From positions 3,286,001 through 3,350,000 of the forward strand of contig NZ_CP075171.1 of the NCBI RefSeq assembly GCF_021379005.1: DNA of 64,000 bases, written 5' to 3'. A program made the position numbers and the translations under genes. Below are positions 20,474 through 28,739 of the stretch, one piece after another. Within the stretch, counting starts at the first letter, position 1. Each line of letters begins with the position of its first letter. The notes under the pieces are model-generated. The model saw only the letters and a program-made list of their open reading frames with translations. It was not told where the DNA came from and searched no databases. Source of the DNA: Leptodesmis sichuanensis A121. Its GTDB lineage: Bacteria; Cyanobacteriota; Cyanobacteriia; Leptolyngbyales; Leptolyngbyaceae.

Positions 20474-20686
20474 TTACTCAATGGAAATAGACTGGGGGCC
20501 ACTCTTCCCGTTTTGCACGGAAATTGAAGCAGAGTACGAGGGTTTTCCGGCTTGATTATCTAACCAGCTTTTTACAGGATCATCGGATAAATTGAGGCGA
20601 AGTAAACCGGAACACAGCCCCCCCATAAAGGCGATCGGGTGCTGAAAAACTTCCCTAACAATGGGCATTAGTTCATCCATAAACAT
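20474..20686 (-). CDS. Small conserved cyanobacterial protein
   Basis: A 70-residue protein with a hydrophobic, Gly-rich helix (REVFQHPIAFMGGLCSGLLRLNL), then DDPVKSWLDNQAG and a polar tail ending GPQSISIE. I recall near-identical short proteins in many cyanobacteria, with no assigned function. ATG choices at residues 1, 3 and 7 are all plausible. Confidence 0.7.
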   Translation of the reverse strand: MFMDELMPIVREVFQHPIAFMGGLCSGLLRLNLSDDPVKSWLDNQAGKPSYSASISVQNGKSGPQSISIE

Positions 20687-20879
20687 ACTGGCCTTGATTG
20701 GTAATTTTGAATGGATTGATGACGTATTCTTTCTGGTTTCTCTGGCGATTGTAGCTTAAGGGAATTGATTGTCATTGGTCATTTGTCCTCTGTCCTTGGC
20801 AATTAGGTATTCGGCTAAGTACCATTCATCTCAGTCAGTATATGGAAACTAAGGACAAAGGACGAATGATCAACAATCT

Positions 20880-21665
20880 CTAATTTCCTCGCGGAAAATG
20901 CTCGATTTGAGCATAACCGCTGAAGATCAATTGTTGTCCCTGAGTTTCCAGGCGATTAATCCGCATCAGCACTCCGTCGAGGTCGAACCGATCCAAATCC
21001 ACCATGTTGTTGAGAATGTCGATGAAGGCGATCGTCAAAATCTCGGAAATGCCGCGCAAATTTTCAGGAACCAGGTCTGGCTCAAATTGAGCATTCTGGA
21101 ACACAATCCGTCGCCGTCGCTCCACACCCAATGTAGAACTGAGACTGATCGGCACCACTCCATTTGGTAGATGGGCCTTGGCAAAGATCTTTAACCGATT
21201 TTCCGGCAATAGTTCTAAATGAACCTCTGAAAAAGAAACAGGTTCGCCGCCTGAAAGTTTTGCCAGATCAGGAGTATCGATATTCTGCAGGCGTTTTTTC
21301 ACCAGTTCCGCTGTAAACGCATGATTCAGGCCCGCTTCTGATAAAACGACCTGAGCCACAGCCTGAGTGGGTTGCCGTAGACGAATAGCACCACTCAAAA
21401 CAGAGCCAAAGTCGATCGCAACTGCATCGGTTTCAAAAGACATTTCTTGCACCTGAAAATCCCGACGAATGACCAGATTCCGGCCACTCATTCGGAAGCT
21501 ATCAATGCTGCCCTGCAAGAGTTTGCTGGACGGGTTGCAACGAATGGCAACCTCGACCGACTCACTTTCTGTAAACAAGTGTCGGATAGACTGACTAGCC
21601 ACTTTGTTGAGCATCCGCTCCCCAAAGTCTGTGCCAGCAGTGTTTGCCGTGAAGCTGCCAAACAT
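20880..21665 (-). CDS. DUF2993 (LmeA family) protein
   Basis: A 261-residue protein with the DUF2993 layout: an N-terminal stretch ASQSIRHLFTESESVEVAIR, the SFRMSGRNLVIR and EMSFETDAVAIDFGSVL strands, and a C-terminal beta region ending SGYAQIEHFPRGN. DUF2993 proteins belong to a lipid-binding tubular fold group; mycobacterial LmeA affects mannan elongation, and the cyanobacterial role is unknown. There is no obvious signal peptide in this start, so location is uncertain. Confidence 0.8.
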   Translation of the reverse strand: MFGSFTANTAGTDFGERMLNKVASQSIRHLFTESESVEVAIRCNPSSKLLQGSIDSFRMSGRNLVIRRDFQVQEMSFETDAVAIDFGSVLSGAIRLRQPTQAVAQVVLSEAGLNHAFTAELVKKRLQNIDTPDLAKLSGGEPVSFSEVHLELLPENRLKIFAKAHLPNGVVPISLSSTLGVERRRRIVFQNAQFEPDLVPENLRGISEILTIAFIDILNNMVDLDRFDLDGVLMRINRLETQGQQLIFSGYAQIEHFPRGN

Positions 21666-21797
21666 ATCTGTGCTTTACCCAGAGTTGTCCCCCCTATTTT
21701 GTAACAAAACATGAAGATGTCGCAACATTAGCGTGATTGAACATTCTGGGAAGGGAGGTAAAATCTTGCTTATATCTCTAAAAATTGTGTGCTTAAA

Positions 21798-21862
21798 CCT
21801 TGTCCAGGATCAGAACCGTAGCGTCTCTGATCGCAAAACGACCGCTTTCTAGCTGAACTTGG
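21798..21862. repeat. Palindromic intergenic repeat, copy B
   Basis: 65 bp, same length as copy C, with imperfect outer arms CCTTGTCCAG and CTGAACTTGG and an inner GATCAGA..TCTGATC hairpin. The outer ends match copies A and C while the inner arms differ but remain self-complementary. Confidence 0.7.
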
Positions 21863-21937
21863 TTTTGATTGATTTTTGAACAGCCTTTTTACTGCCATTC
21901 GCTCGTGACCTTGCTATGATGGTTAAGCTAGATTTTT

Positions 21938-22019
21938 GCGGATGTGGCGGAATTGGTAGACGCGCTAGATTTAGGTTCTAGTACCGCAAGGTGTGAAGGT
22001 TCAAGTCCTTTCATCCGCA
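21938..22019 (+). tRNA. trnL-UAG: tRNA-Leu (UAG)
   Basis: 82-nt tRNA. Acceptor arms GCGGATG (21938-21944) and CATCCGC (22012-22018) pair fully; the anticodon stem CTAGA/TCTAG encloses loop TTTAGGT with anticodon TAG; a variable arm and a GGTTCAAGTCC T-arm follow. Discriminator base is A and no CCA is encoded. A long open frame entering the TPR gene runs through this tRNA and is an artefact. Confidence 0.97.
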
Positions 22020-22030
22020 TCGTTAAGATA

Positions 22031-22888
22031 ATGAATATGATTCGCATCCTGATTGCTTTTCTGAGTGCTGTGATTGTCAGTTTTACAGGCTGGTCAACGG
22101 TGGCGATCGCGGCTGAAGCCTCAACATCTCCTGCTGCTCCTGAACCACCCGAAATCGAGCAGCCTGCATTGGCCGATCTGTTTAAAGATTTGGATGTGCT
22201 CTATCAAAAGGCTTTGGAGGCTACTAATCAGGGTGACTTTGCCACGGCAGAACAGTACTGGACGCAAATGCTGGAGCGATTCCCGCAAAATCCCGCCGTC
22301 TGGAGTAACCGGGGAAATTCCAGGGTTAGCCAGCATAAGCTAGAATCCGCGATCGCAGACTACAACAAGGCGATCGAACTGTTACCAGAAGCTCCCGATC
22401 CTTACCTGAATCGAGGCACGGCGCTGGAAGGTTTGGGCAAATGGGATGAGGCGATCGCAGACTATAACCACGTTTTAGAACTCGATCCGAAAGATCCGGT
22501 GGCCTACAACAATCGAGGAAATGCAAAAGCTGGCTTGGGCCAATGGGAAGCCGCGATCGCAGACTTTAAGCAGGCGATCGAGCTCGCTCCTGATTACGCC
22601 TTCGCCCGTGCCAACTATGCTTTGGCGCTTTACCAGACCGGACAATCTGATGATGCACTTCGCACCATGTACAGCCTGGTTCGCAAGTACCCTAAGTTTG
22701 CGGATATGAGAGCTGCGCTGACAGCCGCTTTATGGGTAGACGGTAAACAGGGCGAAGCTGAAAGCCAATGGGTCTCCGCGGTTGGGCTGGATTCTCGTTA
22801 CAAGGATTTGAATTGGATCAAAAACGTGCGCCGTTGGCCTCCCAAAATGGTCGCTGCAATGGAGAAGTTTTTGACCCTCAAGTCGTAG
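22031..22888 (+). CDS. Exported TPR protein
   Basis: A 285-residue protein when started at the ATG at 22031 (MNMIRILIAFLSAVIVSF), 11 bases after the tRNA-Leu. The N-terminus is a signal peptide with an AIAAEA-like cleavage region. Residues about 60-235 form at least four tetratricopeptide repeats of the type AVWSNRGNSRVSQHKLESAI and DPYLNRGTALEGLGKWDEAI. Such lumenal or periplasmic TPR proteins act as scaffolds, for instance in photosystem assembly; the partner is not evident. It may be cotranscribed with the tRNA because no terminator separates them. Confidence 0.85.
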   Translation: MNMIRILIAFLSAVIVSFTGWSTVAIAAEASTSPAAPEPPEIEQPALADLFKDLDVLYQKALEATNQGDFATAEQYWTQMLERFPQNPAVWSNRGNSRVSQHKLESAIADYNKAIELLPEAPDPYLNRGTALEGLGKWDEAIADYNHVLELDPKDPVAYNNRGNAKAGLGQWEAAIADFKQAIELAPDYAFARANYALALYQTGQSDDALRTMYSLVRKYPKFADMRAALTAALWVDGKQGEAESQWVSAVGLDSRYKDLNWIKNVRRWPPKMVAAMEKFLTLKS

Positions 22889-22904
22889 AAAAACTAAAAA
22901 CTGA

Positions 22905-22932
22905 GGGTGGAAGACTTCAATTCCTTCCACCC
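22905..22932. terminator. Bidirectional terminator hairpin
   Basis: GGGTGGAAG (22905-22913) and CTTCCACCC (22924-22932), a perfect 9-bp stem with 10-nt loop, between the 3' ends of two convergent genes. Confidence 0.75.
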
Positions 22933-22971
22933 CTGCTTCTACAAGTAATGCTCCATCAGCTCACTATCGAG

Positions 22972-23232
22972 CTAAGAATGCCGATTCACTTCCTGTTGGA
23001 GCCAGGGATCCACAGGTTGACCATCCTTACGCTGCAGTTCAATCTCCACGACCATCACTTCTCCTGAACCAGGGGGAGCAGGTTTTTGATGAAATTGAAT
23101 CGTGTAAGCATTGGGATCCTCATTCCGCTCCTTTAACCAATCCTGCACCTTCATCGTGGCAAACAAGGACTGACCTTGCTCGAACATACGAGTAATTTGC
23201 ATCTGCAAGGTGTAGGGATTGAAACGGGGCAT
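22972..23232 (-). CDS. Small conserved cyanobacterial protein
   Basis: An 86-residue protein beginning MPRFNPYTLQMQITRMFEQG, with a central YTIQFHQKPAPPGSG and a VVEIELQRKDG strand. It looks like a compact alpha/beta fold. I recall similar proteins in other cyanobacteria, without known function. It is preceded by palindromic repeat copy C. Confidence 0.65.
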   Translation of the reverse strand: MPRFNPYTLQMQITRMFEQGQSLFATMKVQDWLKERNEDPNAYTIQFHQKPAPPGSGEVMVVEIELQRKDGQPVDPWLQQEVNRHS

Positions 23233-23256
23233 AGGGAAATCTCCTGAAGTTTTAAA

Positions 23257-23321
23257 CCTTGTCCAAGTCCAGAACCAGAGTTTCTCTTCTGGGAAAACCC
23301 CAGTTCTCTAGCTGGACTTGG
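23257..23321. repeat. Palindromic intergenic repeat, copy C
   Basis: 65 bp with perfect 10-bp terminal arms CCAAGTCCAG (23263-23272) and CTGGACTTGG (23312-23321), preceded by CCTTGT as in copy B. An inner hairpin (CTGGG..CCCAG) occupies the centre. Confidence 0.78.
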
Positions 23322-23325
23322 TTGA

Positions 23326-23398
23326 AGTTCTAAGTTATGAGTTTTGAGTGAAGATGGCGAACTCAAAACTTAAAACTTAAAACTTAAAACTTACTGAT
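23326..23398. repeat. Heptad STRR with inverted arrangement
   Basis: AAGTTATGAGTTTTGAGT on the left and four units of AAAACTT on the right are complementary, so this spacer can form a hairpin made from tandem heptads. It lies just left of the IS982 insertion. Confidence 0.6.
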
Positions 23399-23422
23399 TA
23401 GGATCATAGATTTAATAACTTC

Positions 23423-24415
23423 ACGCGATGTGCGACTAAAACTACTGTGACACAAGCTGGTCGAACTGCAAGGGGTCAGCACTGTGACGGTTGAGCCATC
23501 GACAAACGGTATGAGCTAGAAGCTTGCGATTGATGCGACTGGTCAAATGCCATAAATCTCGTGCCCAGACCTTCTCAATTGAGAAGCGTTCGACTAATTG
23601 CCCAATCACCGTTTCAATCAGTCGTCTAATTCGTTGGAGTAACGCCACCCAAGCAGGCTCACGAGTATCCTGCATATTGGAGCGCAGGGCAGTTTCTAGT
23701 TCAATCCCCACAGCTCGAAGCTCTTGCTGGAGAGCGGCAGAGAGGTAACCTTTGTCGCCAATGAGCCAACCATGAATCGTCTGCACCATGTCCCACAATG
23801 CCTCGCGTTCACTGCCATTGGCTGGGGTGAGGCTAAACCCTGTAATCACCCCTGTCGCACTGATGAGCAAATGACCATGAAAGCCATAATAGAACTGCTT
23901 TTTAGCCGCGCAGTAACCGTAAGCAGCAATCCCCTTGAAACTGCGACACTCCGGGGCACGACTAAACCCACACAACGGGATAGGAATGCCATCGACCAGA
24001 TGCACCTCATCAGCAAAAGCCCCTAACTCAGTGGACAGGTGCTGCTGGAGTCGTTGCTTGTACTGCCAGAGGTTTGCAGCCTGACGGACAAAGGCAGAAC
24101 GACTGCCCAAGCCAGGAAACCACTCCAACCAGTGCCGACGGAAATAGCGCCAAATTGCCTGGTCTGTATCAATCCCTTGGTACTCTGCCACAATTTCCAT
24201 CGTCATTACCTCACTGTCGGACAAGGCAGGGGCAAATCCTTTGGCTCGGATGGGTTGCCCTTGAGTGATTGCCTTCAGCAAATCGTCCACACAGCAAAAA
24301 ACTGCAATGATAAACTCTTCGATAGTAAACATAAGTCCCACTCGCGCTAGATAGGTTGTACTTCTAGCATCGTTCAGTGGGGCTTTCCTTTGCCAAACTT
24401 AGTTGCACATCGCGT
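23423..24415 (-). mobile_element. IS982-family insertion sequence
   Basis: A 993-bp element with terminal inverted repeats ACGCGATGTGCGACTAA (left, 23423-) and, on the other strand, ACGCGATGTGCAACTAA (right, ending 24415), 16 of 17 identical. The 6-bp AACTTC flanks both ends (23417-23422 and 24416-24421), a target-site duplication. Complete ends plus an intact gene indicate a recent insertion. Confidence 0.92.
23442..24341 (-). CDS. IS982-family DDE transposase
   Basis: A 299-residue transposase that fills the element. The N-terminal part (FTIEEFIIAVFCCVDDLLKAI) and the DSEVMTMEIVAEYQG stretch are typical of IS982 transposases. The DDE catalytic acids are visible in VHLVDGIPIP, WLIGDKGYLS and the RLIETVIGQLVERF helix. 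No frameshift or stop is present, so it looks functional. Confidence 0.92.
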   Translation of the reverse strand: MGLMFTIEEFIIAVFCCVDDLLKAITQGQPIRAKGFAPALSDSEVMTMEIVAEYQGIDTDQAIWRYFRRHWLEWFPGLGSRSAFVRQAANLWQYKQRLQQHLSTELGAFADEVHLVDGIPIPLCGFSRAPECRSFKGIAAYGYCAAKKQFYYGFHGHLLISATGVITGFSLTPANGSEREALWDMVQTIHGWLIGDKGYLSAALQQELRAVGIELETALRSNMQDTREPAWVALLQRIRRLIETVIGQLVERFSIEKVWARDLWHLTSRINRKLLAHTVCRWLNRHSADPLQFDQLVSQ

Positions 24416-24463
24416 AACTTCGGTAATTGGATGTTTTTCCAAGCCCTCACCCCCAACCCCTGA

Positions 24464-24501
24464 CCCTGCCCCCTCTCCCAAACTTGGGAGAGGGGGCAGG
24501 G
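24464..24501. repeat. Long GC-rich palindrome
   Basis: Perfect 18-bp arms (24464-24481 and 24484-24501, outer CCCTGCC..GGCAGGG, inner CTCCCAA..TTGGGAG) around a 2-nt loop, with the complementarity continuing imperfectly outward to about 24443-24511. C-rich on the left, G-rich on the right. It lies downstream of prxQ on the minus strand and may end that transcript; similar palindromes recur in cyanobacterial genomes. Confidence 0.8.
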
Positions 24502-24552
24502 GGGTGAGGGCAGCACAAGTCTCCCAGGTTATTTAATTCCTGATCCTTAGGA

Positions 24553-25002
24553 TTAAGCGCCAATTCCAGCCAGGATATCTGCTGCGTGGGTTTCGGTATT
24601 AATCGTGGTATGAACCTGGCTAATTTTGCCGTCGGCTCCGATCACATAAGTTACCCGTTGAGCATAGGGAGTGCCATTGTAATCGCCCAGCACATCATAG
24701 GCTCTGGTAATCGTCCCATCGGTATCGGCCAGCAGCGGAAAGGGTAGGTTGAATTTGTTAGTGAATGCCTGGTGAGAGGCTTCGTCATCCATGCTTACCC
24801 CAAACACGGTAATCCCTTGACTCAGGTATTGCTGGTAGTTGTCACGGAAGCTGCAGGCTTCTTTGGTGCAACCGGGAGTATCATCTTTGGGGTAGAAGTA
24901 GAGGACGACGGGTTTACCGGCGTAGTCAGACAGGGTAACAGTGTTGCCGTTCGTATCTTTGACGGTGAAGTTGGGGGCGGTATCGCCGACGGATAAAGGC
25001 AT
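24553..25002 (-). CDS. prxQ: Peroxiredoxin Q / BCP
   Basis: A 149-residue atypical 2-Cys peroxiredoxin. The peroxidatic Cys45 and resolving Cys50 lie in DTPGCTKEAC, the five-residue spacing typical of PrxQ/BCP. FYPKDDTPGCT and FGVSMDD are family motifs. It reduces H2O2 and organic peroxides with thioredoxin as donor. It stands alone between an IS982 element and a NUDIX gene. One of several antioxidants in the window, with sulfiredoxin at 0.2 kb. Confidence 0.93.
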   Translation of the reverse strand: MPLSVGDTAPNFTVKDTNGNTVTLSDYAGKPVVLYFYPKDDTPGCTKEACSFRDNYQQYLSQGITVFGVSMDDEASHQAFTNKFNLPFPLLADTDGTITRAYDVLGDYNGTPYAQRVTYVIGADGKISQVHTTINTETHAADILAGIGA

Positions 25003-25137
25003 AGTACAAATTCCCTTGGTTGCGAAACTATTACGGATTGTAATATGGCTGTTGCTGTTTCTGAGCAGTGAGTGGGTGGGTGGGTGATAGCGTGAAGGAG
25101 GAAAAGAGTGGGGGATCTTTAGCTATGCAGGATTTGC

Positions 25138-25566
25138 TTAACTCAAATATTGATGCACTTCGGTCAGGACTCGTTGGGCACCTTCGAAAGTGAGGCGTTG
25201 GAGAGCCTGCGCGTAGGGGAGCCAGGTAAAATTGCGGATTTCTTCGGGCTGGCAGGTTACCGCGTCTGACTGCACAAAGGCTGGATAGTACAGCACGGTT
25301 TTTTCAAACTTTTGGTGATTTCGGGTGAAAGTGTATTGTTCAGAGAAGGTAATTCCGTCAATCAGGGTATAGTCAGTGATTCCAGTTTCTTCGACAAATT
25401 CCCGACAGGCCGCCTGTACAGCCGATTCTCCTGGGTCAGCATGGCCTTTAGGAAAGCCCCAATGTCCGGCATGATGTTGAATCAGCAGAAATTGATAACT
25501 GCCGTTCTGGTTCAAAATTGGGACGATACCAAACGCTTCATCCTTAGCGATCGATGAACCCGCCAT
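25138..25566 (-). CDS. NUDIX hydrolase, Ap4A-type
   Basis: A 142-residue protein with the Nudix box spread over HADPGESAVQAACREFVEE and TGI, preceded by GHWGFPKGH. The arrangement GAIPIL-like N-terminus, WGFPKGH and a short C-terminal helix matches bis(5'-nucleosyl)-tetraphosphatases of the MutT/NUDT2 type. It probably hydrolyses dinucleoside polyphosphates. Confidence 0.85.
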   Translation of the reverse strand: MAGSSIAKDEAFGIVPILNQNGSYQFLLIQHHAGHWGFPKGHADPGESAVQAACREFVEETGITDYTLIDGITFSEQYTFTRNHQKFEKTVLYYPAFVQSDAVTCQPEEIRNFTWLPYAQALQRLTFEGAQRVLTEVHQYLS

Positions 25567-25762
25567 GCTAAGTTGTCATGATCAATGGATATTGATGTTA
25601 GATCCGGTTAGGTGATCCTGCAACCTATCATGGCGAAATGTTACTGAATGACTAGGACGAGGTGGCGATCGCTCACCAGTCAGAGTAACAGCTTTAATCA
25701 ACGCTTCATGGTGAATTCGAGAGGATCCCGAATAAAGATAAAGTTGCATCAGCAACTACTTT

Positions 25763-26341
25763 TTATCGACTAATCCGGTTGAGCAACCAGAGGGCGCTGA
25801 CAATTCCGGCAAACTGAGCCAGGATCACATTAATACTGGCCTGCACCACAAACGTATCAGCGGGCTGAATAAATCGGGATGGATCCGTATTGACAAACCC
25901 GCCAATCCCCTGGCTGAGTGCCTTACCGACCAATAACCCAACGATCGTCTCAGCGCCCAGAATGGCCAACAGCATTCCCACCAGGCTGACCATTAACCCT
26001 AACCGAATCGATTGAATTGTGTCTGATTTCTTGGGGCGATTGGATTTACTGCCAGCTAACCGACGGCCCACAGCCACATAGCGGGTCAAGGCCCAGTACA
26101 TATTGAATACCAGGATGCCAATCCCGACGATCGTCAGCAAGCCGCCCACCCCAGTGCCTGGATTCGTACTCACGCCAGTGGGAGTCCGGCCTGCAGCAAC
26201 CGCAAAGATCAAAGTAATGCCAGACACCACGGTTAAAACAAGCTGCGTCCAGAAGCTAATCCAGCCTGTAAGGCGAAAGGATTTGGCAATCTGCTGAATA
26301 TTAGGTGGGGCATCGTCACGGGCGATCGGATTACGCATCAT
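25763..26341 (-). CDS. DUF3611 family membrane protein
   Basis: A 192-residue protein with four hydrophobic segments (about residues 27-50, 65-85, 110-130 and 160-188) and basic loops (AGSKSNRPKKSD). The sequence FRLTGWISFWTQLVLTVVSG and the C-terminal NVILAQFAGIVSALWLLNRI match the DUF3611 family of cyanobacteria and plastids. Function is unknown; a thylakoid or envelope location is likely. Confidence 0.82.
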   Translation of the reverse strand: MMRNPIARDDAPPNIQQIAKSFRLTGWISFWTQLVLTVVSGITLIFAVAAGRTPTGVSTNPGTGVGGLLTIVGIGILVFNMYWALTRYVAVGRRLAGSKSNRPKKSDTIQSIRLGLMVSLVGMLLAILGAETIVGLLVGKALSQGIGGFVNTDPSRFIQPADTFVVQASINVILAQFAGIVSALWLLNRISR

Positions 26342-26530
26342 GTCTGGTCAGAAGCTGGCTTAACAGTCACCTGGCTCCATCTTACAAAGTTGTCAGAGTA
26401 GGCGGCTGAAATCATGCTTTAGTTTCGCACGGATCGCAGCACTCCGTTGGTGGATCAAGCCAGGATTAGTAGGGTTTGAAGTCAAAGCACTTTGCATTAG
26501 GATCTGAGTCAAATATTCTTATGGTGGCCC

Positions 26531-27205
26531 ATGTCAAATTCCACTTCTACTGAATCTGTTTCCGGCGAACTGCCACTCGTCAAAATTTTGATTGTGGAAG
26601 ATGACCCCATGATGCAGTTAGGGCTAGAACAAACCCTGGGGGATCATGGGCACTTTCAGATTGTAGGTCAGGCCGCAGACGGTCATACTGCTGTAGAAAT
26701 GGCTCAGCAACTGCAACCGGATGTGATTGTGATGGACATCGGGCTACCTCGGCAAGATGGCATTGCTGCGACTCAACAAATTAAAGCCGTGCTGCCTAAT
26801 GTGCGCATTGTGATGCTCACCTCTCATACCACTGAAACTGAAGTGATAGCGGCTCTGTCCAGTGGAGCAGACGCTTACTGTATCAAAGGTACGAATGTCG
26901 ATCGCCTGTTGGCCGCGATCGCCGCCGCCCAGGAAGGAGCCACCTATCTGGATCCCCAAATCGCCCGTCGGGTGATTGACCATCTCAAACTGCCATTATC
27001 AACTGCACCAGTAGGCCAACTGTCACAACGAGAGTTAGACGTATTGAAGCTGATTGTGGAAGGGTATAGCAATCAAGAAATTGCCGCCGCACTTTACCTC
27101 AGCCCGAATACGATCAAGACTCACATCCGGGGGATCATGAACAAATTAGCTGTAGATGACCGAGTTCAAGCGGCTGTGGTAGCTCTGCGTACCGGTTTGA
27201 TTTAA
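26531..27205 (+). CDS. NarL-family response regulator, Rre1-like
   Basis: A 224-residue regulator: receiver domain (acidic pocket Glu23-Asp24-Asp25, phospho-acceptor Asp69 in VIVMDIGLPRQDG, later VMLTSH and YCIKG) and a LuxR-type HTH (LSQRELDVLKLIVEGYSN, then LSPNTIKTHIRGIMNKL). The VEDDPMMQLGLEQ start and the C-terminal VDDRVQAAVVALRTGL are, from memory, those of cyanobacterial Rre1/Ycf29-type regulators, which act downstream of the kinases Hik2 and Hik34 in stress and redox gene control. A Hik2-like kinase is encoded 2 kb downstream. The first 15 residues are variable, so the start could be slightly later. Confidence 0.88.
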   Translation: MSNSTSTESVSGELPLVKILIVEDDPMMQLGLEQTLGDHGHFQIVGQAADGHTAVEMAQQLQPDVIVMDIGLPRQDGIAATQQIKAVLPNVRIVMLTSHTTETEVIAALSSGADAYCIKGTNVDRLLAAIAAAQEGATYLDPQIARRVIDHLKLPLSTAPVGQLSQRELDVLKLIVEGYSNQEIAAALYLSPNTIKTHIRGIMNKLAVDDRVQAAVVALRTGLI

Positions 27206-27698
27206 CTGGTTCGGTTTTATACCCATGCAGCTAACAACGAACTAAGAATGCGAAATCATTATAAAATTCAGTGCTTTCTCGATTGTCAAAGCTGGTTGTA
27301 AACGCTCTAGATGAATACCTTTCAGGAAACTTACTCTGGCAAGCAGAGCCTTATTAATTATTAATATTTTACTGTCACAATGTTTGTAAGTGTTACAGAT
27401 TTTGTTCTCTACAATGAAAGAGGCTGGGGTTTTTCTAACCGCCAGATGCCCGACTACTGCTGATCTGTCATCTGCATGGTTCCGGGAACCCCAAAATGTT
27501 TACCTCGTCTTAGCGCAGACTGACGCAGGTTTGCAATGGCTCAATCTATACCAAATCTGTATTTACCTTCTCAGGTAAATTTATTGCTTTAGATTGAGTT
27601 GAGTATCTGGAATCCCTTGTTAAGTTAAGGTATTCCTGTAAAAGTGAGCACATCAAGCTCACAGTTGCTAATTGAATGATTGTTGCTGGATGGGAAAG
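27206..27698. other. Long spacer before padR with nested hairpin
   Basis: A 493-bp region with no convincing gene. At 27540-27598 an outer 9-bp stem (CTCAATCTA / TAGATTGAG) encloses an inner 7-bp stem (ATTTACC 27561-27567 / GGTAAAT 27574-27580), 100 bases upstream of the padR start; it could be an RNA leader structure or an operator. A small palindrome GGTTCC-G-GGAACC lies near 27478. Confidence 0.45.
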
Positions 27699-28085
27699 AT
27701 GAAATTTGACGACATTTACAAATTTTTCGAAGCTCCGCCACCGTTCTATCTGAACAAGGAACTGGCTGTTTGCTACGTTCTGGCGGTTTTAACTCGTGGC
27801 GATTCCTACGGAACTGAATTGATTCAACTGCTAGAAACTGAATACCCGGCTTATCGGCTTTCGGATACGGTTTTGTACAGTGCCTTAAAATTCCTGGAGG
27901 AAGAGGGCATGATTACAGGCTACTGGAAGAAGGTTGAAGGGCGGGGACGGCCTCGTCGGATGTACCAGATCCAGGCTGATGCAGCCCAGCGTGCTCAAGA
28001 TTTGGCACAGTTGTGGCTGAACTATGTAAAAAAGTACCGCACGGCTCCCCAAGCTCCGGGATTAGCCCATAGTGGTACGCTCTAG
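27699..28085 (+). CDS. PadR-family transcriptional regulator
   Basis: About 128 residues from ATG at 27699 (MKFDDIYKFFEAPPP), preferred over an upstream ATG because GGGAAAG lies just before it. The winged-helix domain shows ELAVCYVLAVLTRGDSYG, LSDTVLYSALKFLEEEGMI and GRGRPRRMYQIQADA, all standard for PadR. The gene sits 12 bases before the CCB-type gene, so the two form an operon; the regulator may respond to a photosynthetic or stress cue. Confidence 0.9.
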   Translation: MKFDDIYKFFEAPPPFYLNKELAVCYVLAVLTRGDSYGTELIQLLETEYPAYRLSDTVLYSALKFLEEEGMITGYWKKVEGRGRPRRMYQIQADAAQRAQDLAQLWLNYVKKYRTAPQAPGLAHSGTL

Positions 28086-28097
28086 TTTCTGCAGTTC

Positions 28098-28637
28098 ATG
28101 GACATTCCTGTTCTATCTTCAACGTTTCTGTTGACGATGCTGCTGGGTGTGGGGCTGTTCTTCTTTATCCGGGCTTCGGTTAAAGATCGGACTCAATCTA
28201 TCCGATACGGGTCTGATTTGTCAGAAGAGTCCCTCATACCCCAATTACAGCGATACTTTGCAGAACGCTCCTATCAACTGCAAAACACAGAAGCAGTCCC
28301 TCAGCACTTTGTGTTCGAGGGGATTGTTCGACCCAGTGTTTTTCTGGCTGTGTTTTTAACCTTACTGGCTACTATTGGGCTGCTTTGTTTGGCTCTGGTC
28401 TTGGCGATCGCCTTTCCTCATCTGTCCGGCGTACCTTATGGACTGGTTTTGCTCTCTCCACTTGCTGGTTTTTTTTACTGGCAACGAGCAAAACGTCCTG
28501 AGCAAGTTCTACTAAGACTTGAATCTGACCATGATGAATTGCCCCAATCATCATTTCAATCCTTCATTACAATCACAGCCCATCGGGATGAATTAATTGA
28601 GCTAGAGCGTGCGCTACCCCTTAAACAAGCCTCGTAA
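28098..28637 (+). CDS. CCB2/CCB4-type cytochrome b6 haem assembly factor
   Basis: A 179-residue membrane protein with an N-terminal helix (FLLTMLLGVGLFFFIRASVKDR), a soluble stretch (LIPQLQRYFAERSYQL, FEGIVRPSVFLAVFL) and two adjacent helices (about residues 85-130). It matches proteins annotated as cofactor assembly of complex C subunit B, the bacterial counterpart of plastid CCB2/CCB4, which attach haem c-i covalently to cytochrome b6. It would work in the thylakoid membrane on the b6f complex. It is cotranscribed with padR. Confidence 0.8.
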   Translation: MDIPVLSSTFLLTMLLGVGLFFFIRASVKDRTQSIRYGSDLSEESLIPQLQRYFAERSYQLQNTEAVPQHFVFEGIVRPSVFLAVFLTLLATIGLLCLALVLAIAFPHLSGVPYGLVLLSPLAGFFYWQRAKRPEQVLLRLESDHDELPQSSFQSFITITAHRDELIELERALPLKQAS

Positions 28638-28657
28638 GAGTCGCTGATGAATATGGG

Positions 28658-28701
28658 ATAAGCCCTACTCAGAAGTTGAAAAACCTTTGAGCAGGGCTTA
28701 T
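28658..28701. terminator. Bidirectional terminator hairpin
   Basis: ATAAGCCCTACTCA (28658-28671) pairs with TGAGCAGGGCTTAT (28688-28701), 13 of 14 bases, between two convergent genes. Confidence 0.8.
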
Positions 28702-28739
28702 TGATTGAAATCATGAAACTGGTTCAGACTGATTCAGAC

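Noticed and set aside
21944-22030. Open frame MAELVDALDLGSS joined to the TPR gene
   Set aside because: It is the translation of tRNA-Leu(UAG), a well-known artefact; the real start is the ATG at 22031.
27390-27578. 62-codon frame in the spacer before padR
   Set aside because: It overlaps the nested hairpin, has no Shine-Dalgarno sequence and no family resemblance.
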